The notes under the pieces: model-generated
Databases searched by the model: none
The model's input: only the letters and a program-made list of their open reading frames with translations
Told to the model about the DNA's origin: nothing
Assembly (NCBI GenBank): GCA_021737645.1
Contig: JAIPDO010000017.1
Coordinates: forward strand, 1-64,000
Source: Desulfarculaceae bacterium
GTDB lineage: Bacteria; Desulfobacterota; Desulfarculia; Desulfarculales; Desulfarculaceae
Length of the DNA stretch: 64,000 bases
Direction: 5' to 3'
Program-made: the position numbers and the translations under genes
Shown: piece after piece, positions 1 through 7,608 of the stretch
Layout of the letters: every line of letters begins with the position of its first letter
Numbering within the stretch: the first letter of the stretch is position 1

Positions 1-190
1 GGCAGGTGGCCGCGCACAGGCGCTCCATGAACGGGGCCAGGGCGCGCCGGGCGGCGGCGAACTCCCTGGCCAGGGCGCGGGCCGGGGGGGCGTCGGGGTG
101 GGTGGCCAGGGCCGCTAGGGCCTGGTTGGCCTGGAGCCACTGGCCGGGGCCGGACCAGGGAGGCCCGCTGGGCATGGGCTCGGGGGGCAT
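1..190 (-). CDS. N-terminal part of an unidentified protein, cut by the window edge
   Basis: The gene reads leftward off the window; 63 codons are visible. The ATG at 188-190 has a strong ribosome binding site (GGGAGGAGAC) directly upstream, which makes the start convincing. The visible part is proline/alanine rich, then helical, with a predicted arginine-rich amphipathic stretch and a Cys-x3-Cys pair at its visible end (ending LCAATC). A cysteine pair after such a helix could be the start of a YkgJ-type cysteine-cluster domain, but too little is visible to say. Function is unknown; the family suggestion is a guess. Confidence 0.6.
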   Translation of the reverse strand, partial: MPPEPMPSGPPWSGPGQWLQANQALAALATHPDAPPARALAREFAAARRALAPFMERLCAATC

Positions 191-226
191 GTCTCCTCCC
201 GGTGGCCGTTTGGGGCGGGGCGAGTT

Positions 227-559
227 TTAGTGGAGCGCCATGGGCTGCCGGGACGCGCCCTTGGGGGCGGCGATAAGCTCTTGGCCGGGGTTGGCCTCCT
301 GCCAACAGACGGCCAGGCCCATGCTGCGCTCGGCGTTGGGGCCGCCCAGCTTGCCGCCTTCCCAGGCCAGCCAGCTCACCGTGGCCCTGGTAGGCATGTG
401 GGATTCCTCGATCACCGCCAGCACCTCCTGGGGCGGGTACTCCAGGAGCATCTCCATGGCGGCCATGCAGGTGGCGGTCAGTACGTCCCAGTCACCCTCG
501 CCGCTCTCGATTGCCGCGATGGCCTGAATCAAATTTTCCCATGCGACGGCCACGTCCAT
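227..559 (-). CDS. Hypothetical protein, 110 residues
   Basis: A small soluble acidic protein with no signal peptide or membrane segment. The start at 559 (MDVAVAW...) is preferred because GGGGAGG lies five bases upstream; an in-frame ATG 48 bp further upstream at 607 has no clear ribosome binding site. The N-terminal half looks helical (ENLIQAIAAIESGEGDW), the C-terminal half contains two tryptophans and glycine turns. I do not recognise the family. It follows the edge gene's strand but the 36 bp gap does not prove co-transcription. Confidence 0.6.
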   Translation of the reverse strand: MDVAVAWENLIQAIAAIESGEGDWDVLTATCMAAMEMLLEYPPQEVLAVIEESHMPTRATVSWLAWEGGKLGGPNAERSMGLAVCWQEANPGQELIAAPKGASRQPMALH

Positions 560-749
560 GGCTGCCTCCCCGGCTGCGGTTGTCGGTTTGCGTTCAACTG
601 CCTTCAAAGCTACCCGGCAGGCTCGGGGCCGTCAAGAAGCTCCACCTCACCGCTACAGGCCCATGGACACCGCGCCCGCGCTTGTGCTAATCAAATGCTA
701 GGTTAGCAGGGGGTGATTTGTCCGATGCGGTCCGCGCAGGGGGAACGTC

Positions 750-1667
750 ATGAATACCATAGGCCGCATACTTGCCTGGCCCTTTGAATACCTGCTTATT
801 CTGGGCGCCCTGTTGGGCAGCAATTTTTCGCCCACCAAGCCCGCGCCCACGCCCGATCCTTGGCCTGGAGAGAACCAGGACTTCGCCCAATACTTGGGCC
901 AGGCCACGGTGCTCCTGCGCCTGGACGGCAAATACATCCTCACCGACCCCATGTTCTCCAAGCGATTTTCCTTTGGGGGGCTGGTCAAGCGGCGCACCGC
1001 CCCGCCGCTCAAGGTGGCCGAGCTGCCGCCCATCGACCTGGTGCTACTCTCCCACGCCCACGGCGACCACCTGGACCTGCCCAGCCTCAGAGCCATCGCC
1101 GCCCACAGCCCCGCCCCCCTGACCGTGGTGGGGGCGCATGGGGTGGCCGGATACGCCAAGGCCAAGCTGGAGCCCGAGCACCCGGTGCAGGCGGTCAACC
1201 TGGAGTGGCGCCAGGCGGCGGAGGTGCAGGGGCTGGGCATCACCGGATGGCCGGGCAAGCACCTGGGAGGGCGTAACTGGATCACCCTGGATTTCAAGAA
1301 ATACGGCTACGGCGGCTTCGTGCTCACATCTTCGGCCCGCACGGTCTACTATCCCGGCGACAGCGGCATGTGCCCCGCCTTCGCCGAGCTTCCCGGCGAG
1401 TTCGATATCGACCTGGGGTTGATGCCCATCGACGCCTTCAACCGGCGCGATTTCCTTCGGCCCCGCCACATGAACCCCGGCGACTCCTTGGAGGCCTTTA
1501 AGCAAAGCGGGGCCAAGCGCATGATCCCGGTGCACTGGGGGACCTTCACCCTGTGCAACGAGCCCCTGGGCCTGAGCCAAAAGCTCTTAAGCCAGGCCCT
1601 GGCCGCCGACCCGGAGCTGGCCGCCAAGGTGCACAACCTGCCCTTGGGAGGCGTGTTGACCCTATAA
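750..1667 (+). CDS. MBL-fold metal-dependent hydrolase (RomA/NAPE-PLD-like)
   Basis: A 305-residue metallo-beta-lactamase-fold protein. The metal-binding signature HAHGDHLD (about residues 109-116) follows LVLLS as in the superfamily; further expected metal or active-site positions are PGKH (about 167-170), YPGDSGM (about 204-210) and PVHWGTF (about 257-263). The N-terminus is hydrophobic (first about 25 residues), so the protein is probably membrane-tethered or exported. The arrangement matches the group containing RomA and NAPE-hydrolysing phospholipase D, so a phospholipid or lactone substrate is possible but unproven. It sits 12 bp ahead of the YiiX-like gene and is probably co-transcribed with it. 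Confidence 0.85.
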   Translation: MNTIGRILAWPFEYLLILGALLGSNFSPTKPAPTPDPWPGENQDFAQYLGQATVLLRLDGKYILTDPMFSKRFSFGGLVKRRTAPPLKVAELPPIDLVLLSHAHGDHLDLPSLRAIAAHSPAPLTVVGAHGVAGYAKAKLEPEHPVQAVNLEWRQAAEVQGLGITGWPGKHLGGRNWITLDFKKYGYGGFVLTSSARTVYYPGDSGMCPAFAELPGEFDIDLGLMPIDAFNRRDFLRPRHMNPGDSLEAFKQSGAKRMIPVHWGTFTLCNEPLGLSQKLLSQALAADPELAAKVHNLPLGGVLTL

Positions 1668-1679
1668 AGGAGGCGACCC

Positions 1680-2330
1680 ATGCCCCAGCCCAATGAGCGC
1701 ATATACGTCAAGCCGGTGTACGGCGTGAACTACGAGCCCGGCCTGGTGGGCTTCTCCTTCATGCCCGGCACCTTTGTCAGCGAGGGCATAACCATCGCCA
1801 CCGGCGACGAGGCCATAAGCGGGGTGCCGGTGTCCCACGCCTTTTTGGTGGAGGACGAGACCTACTGCATCGAGGCCACCGGCCAGGGGGTGGTGCGCAA
1901 TCATTTGAGCCACTACTTCGGCAACCAGTACGAGGTCTACTTCAAACGCCCCCAGGGCATGACCCCCAAAAGGGCCGCTCTTATTTTGGACGCGGCCCGG
2001 GCCAAGATGGGCCAGGGCTATTCCTTTGCGGGCATATTCGGCATGCTCATGGACAAGGTGGTGAAATTGGGCGACCACTGGGAAGTGCTCGCCAAATGGC
2101 GCAACCCTTTCAACAGCCGCTCCAGATGGTTCTGCTCGGAGCTGGTGGCCTTCGCCCTGCATTGCCTGCCCGAGTACCGCGAATGCACGCTGCTCAAAAA
2201 ATGGCACCCCTCGCGCATCAGCCCCCAGCGTCTGTTCGAGAGCGATCTTTTGGAGCCCTGGTCTTTACGCACGCCACAAGAGGTTCAAATGCGCTATTCT
2301 GCGTATATAAAAGATAAGGATTCAATCTAA
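1680..2330 (+). CDS. YiiX-like permuted NlpC/P60 cysteine hydrolase
   Basis: A 216-residue protein with the circularly permuted papain-like layout of the YiiX/YebB group. The conserved histidine lies in SHAFLVEDE (about residues 45-53) and the nucleophilic cysteine in the later WFCSELV motif (about 145-151); the histidine-before-cysteine order is what marks the permuted fold. There is no signal peptide. Members of the family cleave amide or thioester bonds in lipids or peptides, and the exact substrate is unknown. The ribosome binding site AAAGGAGG ends seven bases before the ATG. It is sandwiched between the MBL hydrolase and the HD-GYP gene, with gaps of 12 and 20 bp, so the three are likely one operon. 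Confidence 0.75.
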   Translation: MPQPNERIYVKPVYGVNYEPGLVGFSFMPGTFVSEGITIATGDEAISGVPVSHAFLVEDETYCIEATGQGVVRNHLSHYFGNQYEVYFKRPQGMTPKRAALILDAARAKMGQGYSFAGIFGMLMDKVVKLGDHWEVLAKWRNPFNSRSRWFCSELVAFALHCLPEYRECTLLKKWHPSRISPQRLFESDLLEPWSLRTPQEVQMRYSAYIKDKDSI

Positions 2331-2350
2331 AGCCGAAGAAAGAATGCCCC

Positions 2351-4012
2351 ATGTCCACAGAACACCTGCCCTCTGTTGACCCGGAGGTATTCCACGCACA
2401 TTACGTGGAAGCGCTGCAATCGCGCCTAAAGATCGGCTTTTTGTCCGGGGTGTTTCTGGTGCCCGCCTTTCTGGTGGTGGACTGGTTGCAGTTTCCCAAA
2501 TTTTTCCCGCATTTTGTAATCCTGCGCCTGGTCACGGCCGCCGTCATGGGGCTGATGTACGCCCTGAACCGGGCCTACCGGGCCCAGCTCTGGCAAGAGA
2601 TGCTCACCGTGGCCGGAGCCCTGGCCGTGGCCGGCATGCTGGAGATCATGCTGTTGGAGATGGGCCCCATAGGGGCCCGTTACTACTCGGCCATGATCCT
2701 GGTGCTCATCGCCGCCCTGGTGCTCATTCCGATACGCCTGGGGGTGGCGGCCATCATAGGCGGCGGGGTGCTGGCGGTGTACATCGTGCCCCAGATTGTG
2801 TTTTCCCGGAGCATGGTCCCGCCGGAGACGCTCTTGCACCACGGCGGCAACATCTTCGGCGCGGTGCTGCTATTGCTGCTGGCCAACCTGCTGCATCGCC
2901 AGGCCCTGGTGCGGCAACTTCTGCTGCGCATGCAGGTGCAGGAAAGGGAGAAAGAGCTGGCCCAGCTCAACACCTCCCTGGAGGAGCAGGTGGCCGCGCG
3001 CACCGCCGACTTGGCCCGCTCCGAGTCCCGCTACCGCTCCCTGGTGGAAAACAACCCCCAGTTCATCTATTCCCTGGACCGGGAGGGCGCCTTCAGCTTC
3101 GTGGGGCCCAAGGTGAAGCCTTTCATGGGCATGGAGCAGGATGAGGTCCTGGGGCGCGCTTTCGCCGATTTCATCCACCGCGACGACCGCTACCACTGCG
3201 TAAAGGCCTTCAAGGAGCTGCGCGACCAGGGCCACACGGTAAACGACGTGGAGTTTCGCATGATACGCAGCGACGGCCAGGAGCGCATCTTCCTGGCCTA
3301 CAACAGCCCTCTGGTGGACGAGGACGGCCAGGTGACCGGAGTCATCGGCACGGCGGTGGACATAACCCGCCAGCGCCGCCTGGCCGCCGAGCGGGAGCAG
3401 TTTCGCCGGGAGCTCAACCAGACCCTGGACCAGCTCCAGCAGGCCGCTTTCGAGATCGTGCAGGGCCTGGCCGGGGCGGTCGAGGCCAAGGACCCCTACA
3501 CTCGTGGTCACGCCGGGCGGGTGCGCCAGGTGTGCATGGCCATGGCCCAGGAAAGCGGCCTGAGCCAAGACGACCAGACCATGCTGGAGTTCGCCGCCGA
3601 ATTGCACGACGTGGGCAAGATCGGGGTGAAAGGCGAAATCCTCAATAAGAAAACCCCTCTGACCGATGAAGAGTACGAGCACATCAAAGAGCACCCGGTG
3701 ATCGCGGAGGTGATCCTAAAGGACGTGGGGCTGCTGTCCCCGGTGCGTCCCCTGATCCGGGCCCATCACGAGCGCTGGGACGGGACCGGCTATCCCGACG
3801 GCCTGGCCGGAGAGGACATCCCTTTACTGGCCCGCATCATGGCCGTGGCCGACAGCTACGACGCCATGCTCACCCAGCGGCCCTACCGCCCGCCCCTGAG
3901 CCTGGAAGACACCCTGGACGAGATCAAGCAATGCGCGGGCGGCCAGTTCGATCCCGCAGTGGTGGATCTGTTCGAAAGGGCGTTTCGCAAGGGCATGTTC
4001 GACGATATCTAA
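2351..4012 (+). CDS. Membrane-bound PAS/HD-GYP protein, probable c-di-GMP phosphodiesterase
   Basis: This 553-residue protein has about six membrane helices in residues 25-195, a short coiled coil (about 195-220), a PAS sensor domain (about 225-345, beginning YRSLVENNP and ending VDITRQR) and an HD-GYP domain (about 365-545). The catalytic HD pair is in LHDVGKIG and the signature region reads HHERWDGTGYPDGL, so the GYP motif is intact. HD-GYP proteins hydrolyse cyclic di-GMP to GMP or pGpG. The design suggests a membrane or PAS-sensed signal controlling the second messenger. No GGDEF partner lies nearby. It closes the likely three-gene operon that starts at 750. Confidence 0.88.
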   Translation: MSTEHLPSVDPEVFHAHYVEALQSRLKIGFLSGVFLVPAFLVVDWLQFPKFFPHFVILRLVTAAVMGLMYALNRAYRAQLWQEMLTVAGALAVAGMLEIMLLEMGPIGARYYSAMILVLIAALVLIPIRLGVAAIIGGGVLAVYIVPQIVFSRSMVPPETLLHHGGNIFGAVLLLLLANLLHRQALVRQLLLRMQVQEREKELAQLNTSLEEQVAARTADLARSESRYRSLVENNPQFIYSLDREGAFSFVGPKVKPFMGMEQDEVLGRAFADFIHRDDRYHCVKAFKELRDQGHTVNDVEFRMIRSDGQERIFLAYNSPLVDEDGQVTGVIGTAVDITRQRRLAAEREQFRRELNQTLDQLQQAAFEIVQGLAGAVEAKDPYTRGHAGRVRQVCMAMAQESGLSQDDQTMLEFAAELHDVGKIGVKGEILNKKTPLTDEEYEHIKEHPVIAEVILKDVGLLSPVRPLIRAHHERWDGTGYPDGLAGEDIPLLARIMAVADSYDAMLTQRPYRPPLSLEDTLDEIKQCAGGQFDPAVVDLFERAFRKGMFDDI

Positions 4013-4046
4013 CCGGGAAGCTCCCATACAAAATCAGGCGCGGCAC

Positions 4047-5582
4047 TCATGGGGCGGCAACCCTGCGGAAGCTTGCCATGGAGTCGTCGATCAAGGAGTT
4101 CACCGATCCGTCTGAGGCGATTTCAAAGGTCACCAACTCGACGCCCGGCTCTTCGATGGACCAATTTGGCCGCCTGAAGGAATTGTAATGCCAGTGGGAC
4201 AGCGGGACCTCTCTGCCCAGGTATTTTAAATACAGCACGCCGCCCCGCAAAGTTATGCTGATTTTTCCATAAAGATCGTTGCGGTATTCGCCGGCAAAGG
4301 AGGGCAACGGCAGGGTTGGGGCGGTGCCCATGCGGCGCGCCTGCAAGCTCTTGCCCATGGCCTCTTGCTCCGCCTTGCGGGCTTTGCTTGCCAGGGCCAC
4401 AAAATGATCGTTCCAATCCGTTGGTTCACGGCCCAATATCCGGTCCAGCAGGTTGTACATCAGCACGTCGCGCACGTGGGTGGCCTCCAGGTTGCTCAAA
4501 ATGACCAGCCCCGCCGATTTTTCCGGTACCAGAGCCACCAACGCGGTCATGCCGTCTATGTTGCCGCCGTGGTGGACCACCTTCACGCCATGGTAATCCT
4601 GTAAAAACCAGCCCATGCCGTAACCCAGGAAGTGGGCCCCGGGCAGGGTGGGGCAGGGATAGGGGATGGGCATGCTGATCTGAGGCGAGCGCATCTGCAA
4701 GACGGTGTGGGGCTTGACCAGAGCCTCGCCCTCCCAGGAGCAACCGGCCAACTGGAACTCGACCCACTTGGCCATGTCCACGATGTTGGAGTTGATGGCC
4801 CCGGCCGGGGCGATCATATCCACACTGCGGTAGCTTATGGGCCATATCTTGCCCTCGGCCATCAGGTGGGGCGAGGCCACGTTATCCTTGCCGGATAATT
4901 GCCTTATGCTGGTGTTGCTGTTGGTCATTCCCAGGGGAGCAAACAGCCGCGCCTTTATGAAGGCGTCCCAGGTTTTGCCGGTCACCGCCGGAATAACCTG
5001 CCCGGCGGCCAAATACATCAGGTTGTTGTAATGGAACTGAGAACGAAAAGGGTAGGACAGGGATTCGTAGCGCATGCTGGAGATGAGTTGGCCGCGGGTC
5101 AGATAGTCCTGGTTCCACACCCAAAGAATGTCCGCGCCTTTTAGCCCGCTGCGATGGGAAAGCATGTCGCGCAAGGACAAGTGGCGGCTCACCCAGGGGT
5201 CGGCAAGGCTGAAGCCGGGCAACACCCGCGCCACTGGTCCGTCCCAGGTCAACTTGCCCTGGTCCACCAGCATGGCCAAGGCGGTGGCGGTGAAGGCCTT
5301 GGTGGAGGAGCCGATGGCAAACATGGTTTGGGGGTCAACCGGGGCCGCCTCCCCTGTTTTGCGCACCCCAAACCCTTGGCTGAACACCACCTGCCCGTCC
5401 TGCACCACGGCCAGGGCCAGCCCCGGTACTTGCCAGGTTCGCATGGATTTATTTACGTAGTCCTCCAGCCCGTCCAGCGACAGGCGGGCCGCACCGGCCA
5501 GACCCGCGAAACAAAAGACAAAGACCAGAGCCCAGCAAAGGGCGAGGCCCCGAACCGGGAACCGCTTATCGGTGTGCTCCAT
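4047..5582 (-). CDS. Exported class C beta-lactamase-fold serine hydrolase
   Basis: A 511-residue serine hydrolase with a signal peptide (hydrophobic stretch about residues 8-31 ending GLAGAA). The active-site SxxK is in GSSTKAF (about 91-97), the second motif YxN is in HYNNLMY, and the place of KTG is taken by HHGG (in VVHHGGNIDG), as in many esterase- and peptidase-like members. A C-terminal beta-rich extension (about 410-505, PSFAGEYRNDLYG) resembles the DUF3471 domain. Probable role is hydrolysis of a D-amino acid peptide or ester in the periplasm; true antibiotic resistance is not implied. It is convergent with the HD-GYP gene, leaving 34 bp. Confidence 0.82.
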   Translation of the reverse strand: MEHTDKRFPVRGLALCWALVFVFCFAGLAGAARLSLDGLEDYVNKSMRTWQVPGLALAVVQDGQVVFSQGFGVRKTGEAAPVDPQTMFAIGSSTKAFTATALAMLVDQGKLTWDGPVARVLPGFSLADPWVSRHLSLRDMLSHRSGLKGADILWVWNQDYLTRGQLISSMRYESLSYPFRSQFHYNNLMYLAAGQVIPAVTGKTWDAFIKARLFAPLGMTNSNTSIRQLSGKDNVASPHLMAEGKIWPISYRSVDMIAPAGAINSNIVDMAKWVEFQLAGCSWEGEALVKPHTVLQMRSPQISMPIPYPCPTLPGAHFLGYGMGWFLQDYHGVKVVHHGGNIDGMTALVALVPEKSAGLVILSNLEATHVRDVLMYNLLDRILGREPTDWNDHFVALASKARKAEQEAMGKSLQARRMGTAPTLPLPSFAGEYRNDLYGKISITLRGGVLYLKYLGREVPLSHWHYNSFRRPNWSIEEPGVELVTFEIASDGSVNSLIDDSMASFRRVAAP

Positions 5583-5655
5583 GCTAATCCTTTAGCCCAG
5601 GTGGAAGTTGTTAGGGAGCGCCTTGGCGTGTGAAACTACCTCTTGGCAAACGGAA

Positions 5656-5678
5656 ATTGCCTCCTCGCAACGACAAGG
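5656..5678. repeat. Short family C repeat (CTCGCAACGACA core)
   Basis: A fragment of the repeat containing the core ctcgcaacgacaagg, which recurs at 10004-10040 and, diverged, in the ends of the long family C copies. It lies just outside the family A copy that follows the histidine kinase gene. Confidence 0.5.
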
Positions 5679-5687
5679 TATTTTCCA

Positions 5688-5809
5688 GCGGCACAGCCAG
5701 ACGCTGTAGGGCAAGGCGGCAGGCGAACGAGGGACGCAGGGGTAGCCAGCTTACCCCGAGGATCGAGTGACGCCGACAACGCCGCCATGCGGGGTCTGGC
5801 GAAGCCGCC
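5688..5809. repeat. Family A intergenic repeat, copy A1
   Basis: About 122 bp beginning gcggcacagccag and ending ggcgaagccgcc, the shared ends of family A. Internal shared blocks are gggcaaggcggcaggcgaac, gccgacaacgc and gccatgcggggt. Its right end touches the TAG stop codon (5809-5811) of the minus-strand histidine kinase gene. An internal dyad (gtagccagcttac) forms a variable hairpin arm. Confidence 0.85.
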
Positions 5810-6828
5810 TACTTTACTAAAGGCAACACCAACCTAAACACCGCCCCCTGAGGATGGTTGTCGCCAACCTCCAGGCGGCCGCCGTGGGCCTCGGCCACCT
5901 TGTTCACCACCGGCAGGCCCAGGCCGGTGCCTTCTTTCTTGGTGGTGAAAAAGGGGATCAGGATGTGCAGCCGCTCGGCCGGGGGAACCCCGCCCCCGTT
6001 GTCGGCCACGGCCAGCACCACTTCCTCGCCCTGACGCCAGGCGGACAGGCTCACCTCACCTTCGGGCGGCGAGGCCTGCACCGCGTTGTTGATGAGGTTT
6101 ATGAGCGCCTGTTGCAAACGCTCGGGGTCGGCCTGGACCGAGGGCAGGCCCTCCTCCAGGTCGCTGGTCAAGAGCACCTGGTGTTGCTCGGCCAAGGACG
6201 CGGTCACCTCCAGGGTGCGGGCGGCCAAGCCCCCCAAGTCCAGGTTTTGGCGATGCAGTTCCAGGGGCCTGGAAAAGTCCAGCATCTCCTTGACCATGCC
6301 CTCCAGGCGGGCGGTCTGCTCGATGACCACCTCCAGCTTGTGCTCCTCGGGGCATCCGGGCTCCAGCTTGCGCCTTACCTGGGCGGAGAAACCGCCGATG
6401 GCCATGAGGGGGGTTTTCATGTCATGGGCCACGCTGGCCACCGCCCGGCCCACGGCGGCCAGATTCTCGGCCTGGCGGGCCAGGTCCTGGTGGGACTGCT
6501 CCCGGCGGCGCAGCCAACCCACCAAGAGCCCCACAGCCACGAACAGGATCATCTGGGTGGCGGCCGAGGTCATGGTGGCCGGAGTGAGGTGGTGCACCAG
6601 GGCCACATAGGGGGCGTAGAGGCCAGACACCACCAGGGCCACGGTGAGCCCCGCCCAGGGACCCCACCAAAAGCCGGTGAGAATTATGGGCAGAAAATAA
6701 AAGTCCTGCAAAAAGACGTGGGCCACCGCCTGGTCCGGACCCAGGCGAAAGTGCAGCCAACTGATAACGGCCACCAACAGCAGCACCAAAGGCAGCCGCA
6801 AGCGGGTGTAGCGTTCCGGCAGTTTCAT
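5809..6828 (-). CDS. Membrane sensor histidine kinase
   Basis: A 339-residue orphan histidine kinase. Residues 10-110 form about four to five membrane helices (starting LRLPLVLLLVAVISWLHF). The HisKA phosphoacceptor helix is VASVAHDMKTPLMAIGG, with His about residue 137. The catalytic domain has an N box (INLINNAVQASPP), G1 (VADNGGGVPP) and G2 (GTGLGLPVV). There is no response regulator gene nearby, so the partner must be encoded elsewhere. Its stop codon abuts repeat A1. Confidence 0.87.
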   Translation of the reverse strand: MKLPERYTRLRLPLVLLLVAVISWLHFRLGPDQAVAHVFLQDFYFLPIILTGFWWGPWAGLTVALVVSGLYAPYVALVHHLTPATMTSAATQMILFVAVGLLVGWLRRREQSHQDLARQAENLAAVGRAVASVAHDMKTPLMAIGGFSAQVRRKLEPGCPEEHKLEVVIEQTARLEGMVKEMLDFSRPLELHRQNLDLGGLAARTLEVTASLAEQHQVLLTSDLEEGLPSVQADPERLQQALINLINNAVQASPPEGEVSLSAWRQGEEVVLAVADNGGGVPPAERLHILIPFFTTKKEGTGLGLPVVNKVAEAHGGRLEVGDNHPQGAVFRLVLPLVK

Positions 6829-6949
6829 GCCCCCATAATGCCACGCGTTGGGGTGGATAGCCAGCCTGGAAGCACCCTCTGTCTAGCGGGGGCTCAGGTG
6901 GGGATAACAATTCGTGCCTGGACCGGCAAAGCCAGGCGATGAGCAGGAA

Positions 6950-6984
6950 TTGTTGGGTTTCGCTTTGCTCTACCCAACCTACGC
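6950..6984. repeat. Family B intergenic repeat, copy B1
   Basis: A 35 bp hairpin-forming unit: ttgttgggttt, a short variable loop, then ctacccaacctacgc, with TTGGGT pairing with ACCCAA. The same unit recurs at 10045, 35794, 36123, 42549, 43997 and 56049. Confidence 0.85.
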
Positions 6985-7020
6985 TATTGCTCAGAGTGTG
7001 CCGCACTCGACGCATTTCCC

Positions 7021-7142
7021 AGCGGCTTTGCCGGATGTTCTTGGGCTAGGCGTCCGGCAAGGGACAGCCGGAGGCTTAGCCCAAGCTACGTCGAGGCTGG
7101 ACCGCTGCCGGCAACACAGCCCACGGGCGGCTGGCAAAGCCA
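7021..7142. repeat. Family A intergenic repeat, diverged copy A2
   Basis: A diverged copy next to A3, forming a tandem pair. It begins agcggctttgcc and ends with a small hairpin, gctggcaaagccagc. Only the general layout and blocks such as gtccggcaagggacagccgg are shared with the other copies. Confidence 0.6.
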
Positions 7143-7264
7143 GCGGCACAGCCAGACGTGGCAGGGCAAGGCGGCAGGCGAACGAGGGACGCAGATGTAG
7201 TAGAGCTACATCGAGCCTCGAACGATTTCGGTAACGCAGCCCCCGGCCGCATGGCGAAGCCGCC
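7143..7264. repeat. Family A intergenic repeat, copy A3
   Basis: A 122 bp copy with the standard ends (gcggcacagccag and ggcgaagccgcc). It contains the dyad gatgtagtagagctacatc as its variable arm. Its right end lies two bases from the stop codon of the minus-strand SHOCT gene. Confidence 0.85.
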
Positions 7265-7266
7265 CC

Positions 7267-7587
7267 CTATGATTCCAGCTCCGCCTTCATCGCCTGAAAC
7301 TCCTGGGAGCTAATCTCCCCCTTGGCGTAACGCTCCCGCAGGATGGCCAGAGAGCGGTCGTGGCCCTGGGCGGGGAATGACAAAGGCGTGGGCTGGTCTT
7401 TCTTTGAGGCGGCGAACAGCCACTTGATAAGAGCGACGCCGGCCACGATCAAAAGTATCCAGATGATTATCATGAAAGGGCCTCCCAGCCAGCCGCCCCA
7501 GCCGTACATCATGTGCCCGCCCCAGCCGGGGCCGTATTGGGCGGCGGGGGTTACCAGGGTCTCCAGGTTCAACAAATTAAAAGGCAC
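7267..7587 (-). CDS. Small membrane protein with C-terminal SHOCT domain
   Basis: A 106-residue protein starting at GTG. A glycine/tryptophan/methionine-rich segment (GWGGHMMYGWGGW) precedes one membrane helix (about residues 38-62, MIIIWILLIVAGVALIKWLF), and the last 30 residues (LAILRERYAKGEISSQEFQAMK) match the SHOCT oligomerisation motif. Proteins of this kind often accompany copper or heavy-metal oxidase genes; here it lies 21 bp downstream of the multicopper oxidase, so the two are probably co-transcribed. A metal-related role is inferred from that context only. Confidence 0.82.
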   Translation of the reverse strand: MPFNLLNLETLVTPAAQYGPGWGGHMMYGWGGWLGGPFMIIIWILLIVAGVALIKWLFAASKKDQPTPLSFPAQGHDRSLAILRERYAKGEISSQEFQAMKAELES

Positions 7588-7608
7588 GGTTTATCGCTCC
7601 CTCGGCGG

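Noticed and set aside
4047-5582. Antibiotic-resistance beta-lactamase
   Set aside because: The third motif is HHGG, not KTG, and a C-terminal extension is present, which fits esterase or peptidase relatives better than AmpC.
6422-7015. Open frame containing NSVGWVEQSETQQFLL over repeat B1
   Set aside because: This is the well-known false translation of the family B repeat and appears wherever the repeat occurs.
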